Assembly (NCBI GenBank): GCA_046047235.1
Contig: JBJOII010000049.1
Coordinates: 1-27,816, forward strand
Direction: 5' to 3'
DNA: 27,816 nt
Source of the DNA: JBMTVN01 sp046047235
GTDB lineage: Bacteria; Verrucomicrobiota; Verrucomicrobiia; Limisphaerales; JAHDYP01
Positions 1 through 9,328 of this stretch are shown piece by piece (within the stretch, counting starts at the first letter, position 1; each line of letters begins with the position of its first letter). The translations under genes were made by a program, and so were the position numbers. The notes beneath the pieces were generated by a model. The model had not been told where the DNA came from and did not search any database. It saw only the letters and a program-made list of their open reading frames with translations.

Positions 1-633
1 ATGTGCGCCGAGTGAGTAGTCCCCCAGCAACACGTCTGGTTGATGCTCATCCAGTTCGGCCAGTGTGATTGCGCCTGTTGCAACGGCAACCACCTTCAGA
101 TTGCCTGAGCGCGCTGCCGTGATATCGAGGACTGTGTCACCGACGATGGCGGTGCGCGCGAGCGTTGGAGCATTGAGGGTGCGCACTGCTTCGGCTACTA
201 AATCCATCCGTGTTGCGTAGTCGCGTCCGTAGAACCCATCCTCAATATCGAAGAACTCGATCAGTCCTGCCGAGCCAACCTTTGCTTCAGCTCGTTTCGG
301 GGTGTTGCCGGTGAGGAGGCGATTGTCTGCACCGATCTCGGCCAGGTGCGCGAGCACATCGTGAACCCCGGGAATCGCGTTGGCTGGATACGTGGCCAAG
401 TCGCTGTGCGTGATGACATCGAGGTGGTCGAGGGCTGCATTAACGACGTCAGCATCCGGCTCGGTATGAGCGGTCACGATCTCGGTGATGATTTGCCGAT
501 CGGTCTTACCGATTCCCGGTGGAACGGGATCAGCGGCAACGCCGAGGGTCAGGTGGACCGCGTGTGCGTGCCGGTCTCGCTTGGCAGGTGCGTGCTCGAT
601 CAGTGTTCCATCGATATCCCAGAGGAGGAGCAG
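1..633 (-). other. HAD-superfamily phosphatase segment (part of the ORF 1-2439)
   Basis: All four HAD motifs are readable in order: motif I WDIDGTL with nucleophile D608 and acid/base D610; motif II T710 in LLTGNT; motif III lysine about K720 in the AKVGSAGL stretch; motif IV VGDTVLDI with D768 and D772. It resembles phosphoglycolate-phosphatase-like HADs, where LLLWDIDGTLI normally sits at the protein N-terminus. Here it follows another enzyme without a stop. On the + strand G and C are nearly equal in the first 120 bases (34 G, 37 C), against 29 G and 7 C at 661-720. Either this is a genuine C-terminal fusion or a separate HAD gene was joined at about 600-640 by misassembly. Confidence 0.75.
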
Positions 634-2439
634 CGTATGGAGCGAGGGGGGTTCGTGGTTGTTGAGGGCTTTTTCGATGGCGAGGGAGACGCGTTCGAGG
701 AGGAGGGGGATACGGGAGATGGGGTGCCATCCGAACTGGACGGGGCTGAGGTCGACGAGCCATTCCTTTTTCTTGGGGCTGAGGACGCGAAGGAAGAAGT
801 GGAGATCGGGAGACCAGAGGATTTCGCATTTATAGCCGAGGCCGGCGAACACCCGTTGGCCGGCGACACTGACGAGGTCACAGATCCGGGGGTATTCCTG
901 CCATTCGCCGCGGGTTTTCTGGACGAGGTTTTGAGTGATTTCGGCGACTTGGCTGAGTCGTCGTTCGAACTGGTCTTCCTGGACCGGGGTCAGTGTATTC
1001 ATGGCCCGTTGTTCCACGATCTCGAGAACATCGCGGGTGAAGATGGGCGGGCCGCTGGTAATGTTTTCGGGGGTGAGCGGTACGAGTTTGCGTCCGGGGT
1101 GGAGGTAGAGCGTTTCGAGTTCCGGGTGTTGAGCGGCGGCTTGGGGAGAGATGACGAGCGTGTCTTGCCGGAAGGCCTGGGGTGGTTCGAGTGGGGTCAT
1201 GATATCGGCCAGAGTGCTCCAGCTGAAGTAGGAGGCGCCGAGACCCTTTCCGGTGAAGGGGTCGTAGTATTCCCAGTAGCCTTCTTTTTGGACGAGCTGC
1301 TTGCTTTTTTCGACGAGGGTGGCGGCGATATCGAAGTATTCGTAGGCTTGGAGGCCGCGGGCGAGCAGCCAGTGCATGTTGATCCAGATGGGGCCGCGCC
1401 AGTAGCGGTGCCGGTCGAATCCTTCACTGCGGTAGGAGGTGCTGGGGACGCCGAGGTGGTAGTAGAATTCCCGTCGGTCCATGAGGTGTTCGACGAGCGA
1501 TTCGGCCATGGCGGGTGAGGCGGCCTGGGCGTAGAGCGGGGCGAATCCGCCGATCGTTTTGACTTTGACGGCTTCGTTTTTGGTTTGGTCGAGGCTGTAG
1601 AAGAATCCGTCTCCGGCGTTCCAGCAGTGGGTTCTCAGGGCATCGCGGGTTTGGTTCGCCCAGGATTCGAAGAGCCTTTGGTCTTTGGGATGGTTGAGCA
1701 CCCAGGCGAGCACCGAGAGATCGTGGTTGGCGCGGGCCCAGATGGAATTGAAGAGGACATCAGCGAGCTTGAACGGGGAGGTTTGGAGCATGGACGACTG
1801 GTCCCATCCGACGTTCCGGAAGTGGTGAACGAGTCCCCAATAGAAGTTGTAGTAGTCGTCTGTGGGGCGTTGCCAATGGGGGACGCGCTTGGTGTCGGCG
1901 CGGCTGGGCGGCACGAAGTCCTTGGGTAGGTGATTGGCGAGGAAGTCGTCCTTGGGTCCGTCGAACTGGGGGCTGTTGTCCATGCCGCTTTCCCAGGGGT
2001 GGAGGATGGAGACGAGGCCGATGTTGTCGGGGTCGCGGACGGACTTAAGCCAATGATGGAACTTTTTGATTTTGGGGTAGAGGTATTGGAGGAGTTTGAG
2101 GTCGTTGGTTTTGGCGAAGACGATGCGGGTGGCGGAGGCGACGAGGGGTGGTTGCGTGATGCCGGAGTAGGGGCCTCCGGTGCCGTAGTCTGAGGGGTTG
2201 GGGCGGTAGCGCTTTGAGTCGACCTCGGGATTGAAGACGATGTGGGGGAGCATGCCGTCGGGGCGCTGGCTATGGACTGCGGCGCGCAGTTCGCGGGCGG
2301 CGAGTTCGGGGCGCAGGTAGGCGAGAATGACGGCGTGGAAGCAGGCATCCCAGAGCCAGAGGTGAGGATATTGGCCGGCGGAGGGGACGATGAATGATTT
2401 GGAGTTGTTGAAGTCGAGAAGTTCCAGTGGAGACCGCAT
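1..2439 (-). CDS. MGH1-like glycoside hydrolase, in frame with a C-terminal HAD phosphatase; C-terminus outside window
   Basis: One open frame of 813 codons starts at ATG 2439 (in-frame TGA at 2460-2458 just upstream) and reaches position 1 without a stop. Residues ~1-413 match (alpha/alpha)6 glycosidases of the mannosylglycerate hydrolase MGH1-like / GH63 type: WLWDACFHA near the N-terminus, WESGMDNSP (149-157), YWRGPIW (346-352), and EYYDPFTGKGLGASYFSW near residue 400. Such enzymes cleave alpha-glycosidic bonds in small glycosides; the substrate is not evident. No signal peptide is seen, so it is probably cytoplasmic. Residues ~414-593 are unassigned. From residue ~603 a HAD hydrolase begins (WDIDGTL, D608/D610). 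No glycosidase-HAD fusion of this kind is known to me, and base skew changes at the HAD start, so the join may be artificial. The glycosidase call is firm; the fusion is uncertain. It lies 143 bases after the transporter on the same strand and may be cotranscribed. Confidence 0.8.
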   Translation of the reverse strand, partial: MRSPLELLDFNNSKSFIVPSAGQYPHLWLWDACFHAVILAYLRPELAARELRAAVHSQRPDGMLPHIVFNPEVDSKRYRPNPSDYGTGGPYSGITQPPLVASATRIVFAKTNDLKLLQYLYPKIKKFHHWLKSVRDPDNIGLVSILHPWESGMDNSPQFDGPKDDFLANHLPKDFVPPSRADTKRVPHWQRPTDDYYNFYWGLVHHFRNVGWDQSSMLQTSPFKLADVLFNSIWARANHDLSVLAWVLNHPKDQRLFESWANQTRDALRTHCWNAGDGFFYSLDQTKNEAVKVKTIGGFAPLYAQAASPAMAESLVEHLMDRREFYYHLGVPSTSYRSEGFDRHRYWRGPIWINMHWLLARGLQAYEYFDIAATLVEKSKQLVQKEGYWEYYDPFTGKGLGASYFSWSTLADIMTPLEPPQAFRQDTLVISPQAAAQHPELETLYLHPGRKLVPLTPENITSGPPIFTRDVLEIVEQRAMNTLTPVQEDQFERRLSQVAEITQNLVQKTRGEWQEYPRICDLVSVAGQRVFAGLGYKCEILWSPDLHFFLRVLSPKKKEWLVDLSPVQFGWHPISRIPLLLERVSLAIEKALNNHEPPSLHTLLLLWDIDGTLIEHAPAKRDRHAHAVHLTLGVAADPVPPGIGKTDRQIITEIVTAHTEPDADVVNAALDHLDVITHSDLATYPANAIPGVHDVLAHLAEIGADNRLLTGNTPKRAEAKVGSAGLIEFFDIEDGFYGRDYATRMDLVAEAVRTLNAPTLARTAIVGDTVLDITAARSGNLKVVAVATGAITLAELDEHQPDVLLGDYSLGAH

Positions 2440-2582
2440 GATCCGGACACCATCCCATCATGGGGTGGTGGGCTCAAGCGTTGATGGCCTTGGAGTGGAG
2501 TTCGCGGTGTTGAATCTGGTCATTTTGCGTCCCTGGGAGTGTCGCAGCGTGGGTTCGCCATCCTGAAGGCTGGAGCGGTTTG

Positions 2583-4109
2583 TCAGCGGGTCCAGGCGGG
2601 TGCGGGTGCGGTGAGATTGAAGACTGGATCTCCGGCGAGGTAGATGACGGCGCTGACCACCAGGATTCCGAGCAGGTTGAGGACGAGGCCTGCGACGGCC
2701 ATTTGTCGGACCGTGATCCAGTTGCTGCTGAAGACGATGGCATTGGGCGGCGTGGCGACCGGGAGCATGAAGGCCATGGAGGCGGAGAACGTGGCGGGGA
2801 TCATGATGAGCATGGGGTGGATGGATTGGGCGACCGCGGCGGCGGCGAGGATGGGGAGGACGAGCTGGGTGCTGGCGGCGTTGGAGGTGAGTTCCGTGAG
2901 GAAGGTCATGAGGAGGCAGGTGAGGAGGACGACGGCGAGTGTGGGGGTATGGGAGAGTGACCCGAAGAAGGTCTGGGCGACCCAGCTGGAGAGGCCGGAG
3001 TCCTTGAATCCTGCGGCGAGTGCGAAACCTCCGCCGAAGAGGAGGATGATGCTCCACGGGACACGGGCGAAGATGTCGGCGGAGAGGAGGGGTCTGTGTT
3101 GGTGTTGCTTGCCGGCGGGGATGAAGAACAGGAGCAGCGACATGAACACGGCGACCGTTCCATCGTCGATGAGTTTTGGGTTATGGAGGAGGTTGCTCCA
3201 GCCGGGGATCGTGAAGGAGCCGAGATCGATTGGGGCACGGAAGGTCCAGAGGAGAGCGGTGGCGGTGAAGATGGTGGCGACCGCTTTTTCTTCCCGGGTC
3301 ATGGGACCGAGTGCGGCGTGTTGTTGGTGAATTTGGGAACGGTCGACCTGGATATCGGGGTGGGGTTTATAGATGACTTTTGTGAGCACGAACCAGGCGA
3401 GCAGGAGCATGGAGGCGGCGATGGGGACACCGAGGAGGCACCACGAGGCGAACGTAACGGGGGGTGCATCGGGAAAGGTGCTTTCGAAGATGACCTTAAA
3501 GATGAGGTTGGGAGGTGTGCCGACGAGCGTGGCGACACCTCCGATGGAGCAGGCGTAGGCGATACCGAGCATGAGGGCGGTGCCGAGGGAGGCGGTCTTG
3601 TCGCGTCCCCAGCGGTCTTCAAGGCCGGAGAGTATGGCCATGCCGACGGGGAGCATGGCGACTGCGGTGGCGGTATTGGAGATCCAGGCGGAGAGGAGGG
3701 CGCAGGCGGTCATGAAGCCGAGGACGAGGCGGGACGGGCTGTTGCCGAAGTATTGGAGTGTTCTGAGGGCGATACGGCGGTGGAGGTTCCAGCGTTCCAT
3801 GGCGAGGGCGATGAGGAAGCCGCCGAGGTAGAGGAAGATGGTGGAGTTGATGTAGTAGGGGGCGATTTCTTTGCTGCTGGTGATGCCGAGCAGGGGGAAG
3901 AGCACGAAGGGGAGGAGAGAGGTGGCGGCGAGCGGGGCGGCTTCGGTGATCCACCAGACGGCCATGAGCGTGGCGATGGCGGCCATGGGGCCGAGGGCTG
4001 GCAGGTCGGGGTTTGGGTGGAAGAGCAGGACGATCAGCGCGAAGAGGGACAGGCCGAGGATGAAGCCGAGCCAGCGGGTGGGACGACGGGGTGCGGCATT
4101 GGCGGTCAT
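2583..4109 (-). CDS. DASS/SLC13-family sodium-coupled anion transporter
   Basis: A 508-residue inner-membrane transporter. Numbered from ATG 4109, it has the paired hairpin motifs of the divalent anion:Na+ symporter family: SNTATA (144-149) followed by VGTPPN (196-201), and in the second half SNAAST (409-414) followed by ATPPN (452-456). These two SNT-type motifs form the sodium and substrate sites in known members, which take up dicarboxylates, citrate or, in some branches, sulfate. A longer reading starts at TTG 4169, but its extra 20 residues are His/Ala-rich and unlike a membrane protein start, so ATG 4109 is preferred; neither start has a clear Shine-Dalgarno site. The gene is divergent from the sulfatase, and the glycosidase follows on the same strand. 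Sulfate uptake beside a sulfatase is an attractive guess, but the substrate cannot be read from the sequence. Confidence 0.9.
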   Translation of the reverse strand: MTANAAPRRPTRWLGFILGLSLFALIVLLFHPNPDLPALGPMAAIATLMAVWWITEAAPLAATSLLPFVLFPLLGITSSKEIAPYYINSTIFLYLGGFLIALAMERWNLHRRIALRTLQYFGNSPSRLVLGFMTACALLSAWISNTATAVAMLPVGMAILSGLEDRWGRDKTASLGTALMLGIAYACSIGGVATLVGTPPNLIFKVIFESTFPDAPPVTFASWCLLGVPIAASMLLLAWFVLTKVIYKPHPDIQVDRSQIHQQHAALGPMTREEKAVATIFTATALLWTFRAPIDLGSFTIPGWSNLLHNPKLIDDGTVAVFMSLLLFFIPAGKQHQHRPLLSADIFARVPWSIILLFGGGFALAAGFKDSGLSSWVAQTFFGSLSHTPTLAVVLLTCLLMTFLTELTSNAASTQLVLPILAAAAVAQSIHPMLIMIPATFSASMAFMLPVATPPNAIVFSSNWITVRQMAVAGLVLNLLGILVVSAVIYLAGDPVFNLTAPAPAWTR

Positions 4110-4259
4110 GGTGTGTGTAGCTGGAGCGTGGTGGGTTTGTGGCACGGCGTGGTGTTGGGCGACAAGCAAAAGGGGCTTGTGGGTTGAACCGGGGTCCGGA
4201 GGTGGTTAAAAGGTGGGCGTTCCTGCAACGACAACCAAAACTGCTATTTCCGGTTTATC
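4110..4259. promoter_or_regulatory. Divergent intergenic region between transporter and sulfatase
   Basis: This 150-base gap separates the leftward transporter start from the rightward sulfatase start and must hold both promoters unless one gene starts elsewhere. No convincing -35/-10 pair, operator repeat or strong ribosome binding site was identified. A shared regulator is possible but not shown. Confidence 0.3.
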
Positions 4260-5807
4260 ATGAGACATCTGATTTTAGCCATGGGTCTTGCTCTCGGGTT
4301 GGGGAAGCTTTTCGCCGTCGAGTCCGTGCCGTCCACCGTGAACGTGGAGCGGATTGCTGGGGGCAAGCCGAGAAGCGTGGTCTTCATTCTGGCGGATGAT
4401 CATCGGTATGACGCGATGAGTTTCATGGGGCACCAGTTTGCGCGGACGCCTCACATGGATGCGCTGGCGGCGAGCGGGGTCCACCTGAAAAATGCCATGG
4501 TGACGACTTCGTTGTGTTCGCCGAGCCGGGCCTCGATTTTGACCGGGCTTTATACCTTTAGGCATCGGGTGATTGACAACAACCGACGGGTGCCGGAGGG
4601 GACGTTGTTTTTCCCGCAGTATTTGCAGGCGGCGGGGTACAAGACGGCGTTTATTGGCAAGTGGCACATGGGCGGGGAGTCAGATGCTCCTCGGCCGGGT
4701 TTTGATCATTGGGTCAGTTTTCGTGGTCAGGGCAACTACCTGCCTCCGAATCCGAACTACACGCTGAACGTGGACGGGAAGCGGGTGAAGCAGAAGGGTT
4801 ACATTACCGATGAACTGACTGACTATGCGGTCGATTGGCTGGAGCAGCAGGATCCATCGAAGCCCTTCTTTTTGTATCTGTCGCACAAGGCGGTGCATGC
4901 GAATTTTACACCGGCGGAGCGGCATGCCGGCAGCATGCGGGGTCTGCCGTTTCGGAGGCCGGAGACGGAGTTGTCCACGCCGACGAACCGGTTGTCCCCG
5001 CGTTGGTTGCGGGATCAGCGCAACAGCTGGCACGGCGTCGACTTTCCGTATCACAGCGAGCTGAACATTGAGGATTACTACAAGAGCTACTGTGAGACCC
5101 TGTGCGCGGTGGACGACAGTGTGGGGAGGGTGATGGCGCAGCTGGACAGGATGGGGGTGGGTGAGGAGACGCTGGTGATCTACATGGGGGACAATGGTTT
5201 CATGTTTGGGGAGCATGGTTTGATTGACAAGCGGGTGGCCTATGAGACGTCCATTCGGGTGCCGATGTTGATGCGTTGTCCGGAGTTATTCCGCGGGGGG
5301 ACAGTAGTGGACGAGGTGGTGGCGAACATTGATGTGGCGCCGACCGTGATGGAGGCCATGGGGTTGAGGACGCCGCGGCACATGGACGGTTCCAGTATTA
5401 TCCCGTTGGGGCAAGGGAAGCCCGTGCAGTGGAGGGATGCATTTCTTTACGTCTATTACTGGGAGAAGAACTTTCCGCAGTCGCCGACCGTGTTTGCACT
5501 GAGGGGGGATCGTTACAAATACATCACCTATTACGGGTTATGGGATTGTGACGAGTTGTATGATCTGCAGGAGGATCCTGGGGAGACCCGTAATTTGCTG
5601 TATCAGCCCGAGTACCAGAACTTGGGCAAGGAATTGGAAACGAAGCTGTATGCGATGATGGAGGAGATGGGGGGGATGTCGATTCCCTTGAATGCGCCCC
5701 GGGGTGGGTCACAGAACAAGCGGTTGCAGGGGCGCGGAGGTCAGGAAGCCTCGTGGTTTCCGGAGCCTTTGGTTGTACCTGAGCCGGTGAACCGAAATGC
5801 CCAGTGA
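4260..5807 (+). CDS. Secreted sulfatase (type I, formylglycine-dependent)
   Basis: A 515-residue sulfatase of the alkaline-phosphatase superfamily; it hydrolyses sulfate esters, probably on glycans. The N-terminus (~20 residues, MRHLILAMGLALGLG...) is a signal peptide. FILADDHRYD gives the calcium-binding aspartates D46/D47. LCSPSR at 85-90 is the C-x-P-S-R signature, in which C86 is converted to formylglycine by a maturation enzyme not encoded here. GDNGFMFGEHG supplies the later metal-binding Asp and Asn, and the C-terminal GDRYKYI...ELYDLQEDPGE stretch is typical of S1 sulfatases. Length and motifs look complete. It starts at ATG 4260 with no clear Shine-Dalgarno site. It is divergent from the DASS transporter and followed after 131 bases by a secreted protease gene. 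The substrate is not determined. Confidence 0.95.
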   Translation: MRHLILAMGLALGLGKLFAVESVPSTVNVERIAGGKPRSVVFILADDHRYDAMSFMGHQFARTPHMDALAASGVHLKNAMVTTSLCSPSRASILTGLYTFRHRVIDNNRRVPEGTLFFPQYLQAAGYKTAFIGKWHMGGESDAPRPGFDHWVSFRGQGNYLPPNPNYTLNVDGKRVKQKGYITDELTDYAVDWLEQQDPSKPFFLYLSHKAVHANFTPAERHAGSMRGLPFRRPETELSTPTNRLSPRWLRDQRNSWHGVDFPYHSELNIEDYYKSYCETLCAVDDSVGRVMAQLDRMGVGEETLVIYMGDNGFMFGEHGLIDKRVAYETSIRVPMLMRCPELFRGGTVVDEVVANIDVAPTVMEAMGLRTPRHMDGSSIIPLGQGKPVQWRDAFLYVYYWEKNFPQSPTVFALRGDRYKYITYYGLWDCDELYDLQEDPGETRNLLYQPEYQNLGKELETKLYAMMEEMGGMSIPLNAPRGGSQNKRLQGRGGQEASWFPEPLVVPEPVNRNAQ

Positions 5808-5938
5808 CTCTGGAGTCGGGGGGGCTTCGGGAGTATCGCTGGGGGTATGCCGTGTGGAGCAGGGCCTGAGGCGTCAACGGTTTGTTTGGGGGGTAATGGC
5901 TTGTCGGGTGTGTGGCAATGGGGTAGGCAGACCGGCCT

Positions 5939-8900
5939 ATGTTTCGTGAGAGCTTGCAGTCTGTTTGGATGCGGCGGTGCTGGTGTGTCGTTTTTCTCGG
6001 TGGTTTTACCCTGGCTGGATTGGCGCAGTTGGCGCCCGTTGCGGGGCAGTCCCGCACGGCTGCCGGGGGGGGCGGGAGTCTGACTACGGGAGGGTTGAAT
6101 GATCCGCTGGTTATTGGCCGGATGCGGGAGGCGTTGCTCCCGTATCTGGACCAGGGGGTTGTGCTGGCGGACCCTGTGGATGCGCTCCCTGGGAAGCCCG
6201 GTCGGGTGATTATGCCTGGAGTGGTGGATTTACGGAGGCGGGCAGGGGAGCAGGTTCGCGTGAGGGTGAGGCCGGATGCAGGGACCCCGCGGGAGATCAG
6301 CGGGGGCATATTGGAGACTTCCGTGGGGCTGCAAAGAAACGCGCTGGCGCCGGGGTTAGCGGCGGCGTGGAGATTCCTCGAGACTAACCGGGGATTGTTG
6401 CGATTGTCGGCGCCAGCGGAGGAGTTGGCGTTGGTGGAGGACGTTTTGGACGGTTTGGGACGGCGGCATTTGCGGTTTGAGCAGCGTTATCGGGGGTTGG
6501 AGGTGTGGCCGGGTGAACTGAGCGTGCATTTAAACCCGGAGGGGGATGTGGATCGGATGAATGGTGCGTATGTGCCGACTCCACGCGGTGTAGCGATGGA
6601 GCCGGAGTGGACGGCGGGAGAGGCCATGGCTGCTGCAATGGCGAGCTTGGGTTGTGGGGGGGGCGTGGAGGCGGGTGATGCGGAGTTGATTGTTTACGGG
6701 CCGATGGGGGGGCGTTCGAGATTAGCGTGGAAGTTTGATGTGGGGCTGGCTGTGGATGATGTTCGCACGTGCGTGGTGGATGCGGTGAGTGGCGTTCTGC
6801 TGCTGGATTTGCAGCGGGTGTGTCATGCGGCGGAGAAGGGATCGGGGGTGGATGGGCTGGGGCGGGTGCGGGAGCTGGATGTATGGAATGAGGGGGGGCG
6901 TTTTGTGCTGGTGGACACAAGCAAGCCGATGTTTGACCCGACTTCAGACCCGATGGATTGGGCTGGGGTGCGTGGGGCGATTGTGGTTCTGGACGCCGAG
7001 AATACGCCACCAACGAGCCAGCCGGACGTGGAGCCGAGCGTGCTTGTATTGAGCGGTTCCCCGGATGCGTTCTCGGGATGGAATCCCGATGCGGTTGCGG
7101 CGGCTTATGGGTTGTCGCAGACCTACGATTACTATCTGGAGTTACATGGGCGGGACTCCTTGGACGGGGAGGGGGGATCGATAGGGGCTTTGGTGCGGTA
7201 TGGCGCGGGATATGGGAATGCGTTTTGGAGCAATGCTGATCAGGCCATGCTGTTCGGCGACGGATTTCCCCAGGCCTTGGATGTGACAGCTCACGAGTTG
7301 ACCCACGGGGTGATATTTTCCACGGGGGACAGTGGGATTTTGAACTACCACCAACAGCCGGGCGCTTTGAATGAGGCGCTGGCTGATATTTTCGGAGAGA
7401 TGGTCGTTGAGTATTCGGAAGGGGCGGTGGACTGGAAGATTGGTACGGACGCACCGACAGGCGTGCTGAGAGATCTGGCTCGTCCTGATGCTGCAGTGTA
7501 CCGATCAGACCAAGGATCCTTTGCCTTTCCGGCCAAGATGAGCGAGTTCGTTTTGTTGCCGGACTCGCAGAGCTCCGATCATGGCGGTGTCCACTTGAAC
7601 AGCACGATCATTGGCCATGCTTTCTGGTGGCTTGCCGAAGGGGGGGATCAGCCGATTGGAACAGGGGATGCCGGGGCGATCTTTTATCGGGCCATGACCA
7701 TACATCTGCACAAGGAGTCACAGTTTATTGATATGCGACTTGCGTGTCTGGCGTCTGCGGAGGAGTTGTTCGGCGCAGGTTCGGTACAATATGCGTCGAC
7801 AGCGGGCGCGTTTGATCGGGTAGAGATATTTGATAGGCCCAGCTCTGTGCGGCCGGCGCCGATTGGTGCGGTAGCAGGTGCGGACGCCGTCCTATATCTG
7901 GCGGCCCAGTCCAATGGGGTCTCGGGCACGGTTGAAGGTCCCTACGTGTATCGGCATGAAAGTGCGCTGGGCGATGCCGAAGGCGGAGTGGTGATGGAAC
8001 TGGGTAAGGCGCCTGGCTACGGACGGATATCCGTGGCTGGAGATGGGGCTTTGGCCTTGTGCGTGACAGAGGACCATGATGTTGCACTATTCCCGACGGC
8101 AGCGCCTGGCGGGCAGAACGTAAGCTATCTCTCGCTTCCTGGTAGTGTTTGGTCAGCCGCGGTTTCCCCTGACGGGCAGCGTTTTGCCTATGTGTTGCTG
8201 GGAATTGACGGGGAGCCGATGAATCAGATCGTGGTATACGATGCGCTGTCTGATACCAGCAGGGCGTACGAGTTGTATCTGCCGAGGACGGAGGGCGGGG
8301 GGCTGGATGTTGTTCGATACGCGGATGCGTTGGAGTTTACCCCGGATGGAGAATCCTTGTTCTACGACGCCTGCTCGGAGGCGCTGGCGCAGGATGGAGA
8401 GGGGACGGTGCAGTGGGCGATTTTTTCCCTGGATTTGGCGACAGGGAGCATCCTGAGCAGATTCACTCCCTCACCGGGTGTGGACGCATTGAATCCTGCC
8501 TTGGGGAATCGGAGGCCTGAACTCATGGCGTTTGAGCTGCGAGACCGGGCGAACGGCTGGACCAGCATTTGTGCGGCCGACCTGTACGTTGGGGCTTTTG
8601 GGTCAGTGGGCTTAGTACAAGGCGATGCAGGGACTCGTCCATGCTATGTCGGGGACGACTCGGCCCTGGTCTATACCTTTCCGGACGCGAGTTCGCGGTC
8701 GGGTTATTCCCTGGTGGTCAGGGACGTGGGGGTCGACGGGTTTACGCCCGTGGGTGCGATGACGTTGTGGTTGCCAGATGCTGCGTTGGGCACCGTCTAT
8801 CGCCGGGGAGATTTTGTGGGGCGCAACGAGTTGCCCGAGCAGACCACCGACCTCCATTTAGTGGGGGATTTCTGGGTGGCTCCGGTGGAGGCGGTATTGA

Positions 8901-9328
8901 CATCGGAGGCAGTGGATCCGGACGGGAGCATTGCGCGGGTCGATTTCTATTTGGGTTCTGAACTGGTGGGCAGTGATTCGGAAGCGCCTTACGAGGTAAC
9001 TGTCTCCGGTTTGGAGGCGGGGGAGTGGCAGTTTGTGGCGCGGGCTGTGGATAACCTGGGTGCGATGTCGGACAGCGCGCCGTTGGTGATGACAGTGATG
9101 GATCCTGCTGCGCCGCCGCGTATGGATGCGGTCCAAGTTTCAGGGAGTGGGCAGTTGGACTTTTCTGTGAATGGTGTACCTGGGCAGACGGTGGAGCTGC
9201 AGGGATCGGGTGATTTGGTGAACTGGACCACAGTGGCCGACTGGGTTTTGGGGAGCGGGCCGGTGAGTTACAGCGAGGCGATCTCGAGGGAGTCTGCCCC
9301 GCGGTTTTACCGGCTGGTGGTGCCTTAG
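5939..9328 (+). CDS. Secreted M4 (thermolysin-like) metalloprotease with propeller-like and Ig-like domains, copy 1
   Basis: An 1,129-residue exported protease. A signal peptide lies within the first ~37 residues; it begins at M11, so ATG 5969 is an alternative start. Next comes an FTP-type propeptide (HLRFEQRYRGLEVWPGELSVHL, about 180-205). The M4 catalytic domain has HELTH (H452, E453, H456), the glutamate zinc ligand E479 in GALNEALADIFG, and the active-site region GGVHLNS. All M4 catalytic residues are present, so it should be active; the spacer to E479 is three residues longer than in thermolysin. Residues ~640-960 contain SPDGQRFAY and TPDGESLFY, as in TolB/WD40-like propellers. An Ig-like domain (about 965-1055; VDPDGSIARVDFYLGSELVG) and a C-terminal module ending in PRFYRLVVP follow. 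It is clearly paralogous to the protease at 10355-13732. Confidence 0.9.
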   Translation: MFRESLQSVWMRRCWCVVFLGGFTLAGLAQLAPVAGQSRTAAGGGGSLTTGGLNDPLVIGRMREALLPYLDQGVVLADPVDALPGKPGRVIMPGVVDLRRRAGEQVRVRVRPDAGTPREISGGILETSVGLQRNALAPGLAAAWRFLETNRGLLRLSAPAEELALVEDVLDGLGRRHLRFEQRYRGLEVWPGELSVHLNPEGDVDRMNGAYVPTPRGVAMEPEWTAGEAMAAAMASLGCGGGVEAGDAELIVYGPMGGRSRLAWKFDVGLAVDDVRTCVVDAVSGVLLLDLQRVCHAAEKGSGVDGLGRVRELDVWNEGGRFVLVDTSKPMFDPTSDPMDWAGVRGAIVVLDAENTPPTSQPDVEPSVLVLSGSPDAFSGWNPDAVAAAYGLSQTYDYYLELHGRDSLDGEGGSIGALVRYGAGYGNAFWSNADQAMLFGDGFPQALDVTAHELTHGVIFSTGDSGILNYHQQPGALNEALADIFGEMVVEYSEGAVDWKIGTDAPTGVLRDLARPDAAVYRSDQGSFAFPAKMSEFVLLPDSQSSDHGGVHLNSTIIGHAFWWLAEGGDQPIGTGDAGAIFYRAMTIHLHKESQFIDMRLACLASAEELFGAGSVQYASTAGAFDRVEIFDRPSSVRPAPIGAVAGADAVLYLAAQSNGVSGTVEGPYVYRHESALGDAEGGVVMELGKAPGYGRISVAGDGALALCVTEDHDVALFPTAAPGGQNVSYLSLPGSVWSAAVSPDGQRFAYVLLGIDGEPMNQIVVYDALSDTSRAYELYLPRTEGGGLDVVRYADALEFTPDGESLFYDACSEALAQDGEGTVQWAIFSLDLATGSILSRFTPSPGVDALNPALGNRRPELMAFELRDRANGWTSICAADLYVGAFGSVGLVQGDAGTRPCYVGDDSALVYTFPDASSRSGYSLVVRDVGVDGFTPVGAMTLWLPDAALGTVYRRGDFVGRNELPEQTTDLHLVGDFWVAPVEAVLTSEAVDPDGSIARVDFYLGSELVGSDSEAPYEVTVSGLEAGEWQFVARAVDNLGAMSDSAPLVMTVMDPAAPPRMDAVQVSGSGQLDFSVNGVPGQTVELQGSGDLVNWTTVADWVLGSGPVSYSEAISRESAPRFYRLVVP

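Noticed and set aside
346..1518. 390-codon open frame on the + strand
   Set aside because: It is the antisense of the glycosidase/HAD frame; no family features, and the minus frame carries conserved enzyme motifs. The same reasoning removes 3096-4187 (antisense of the transporter) and 18975-20762 (antisense of the membrane transglutaminase-like gene).
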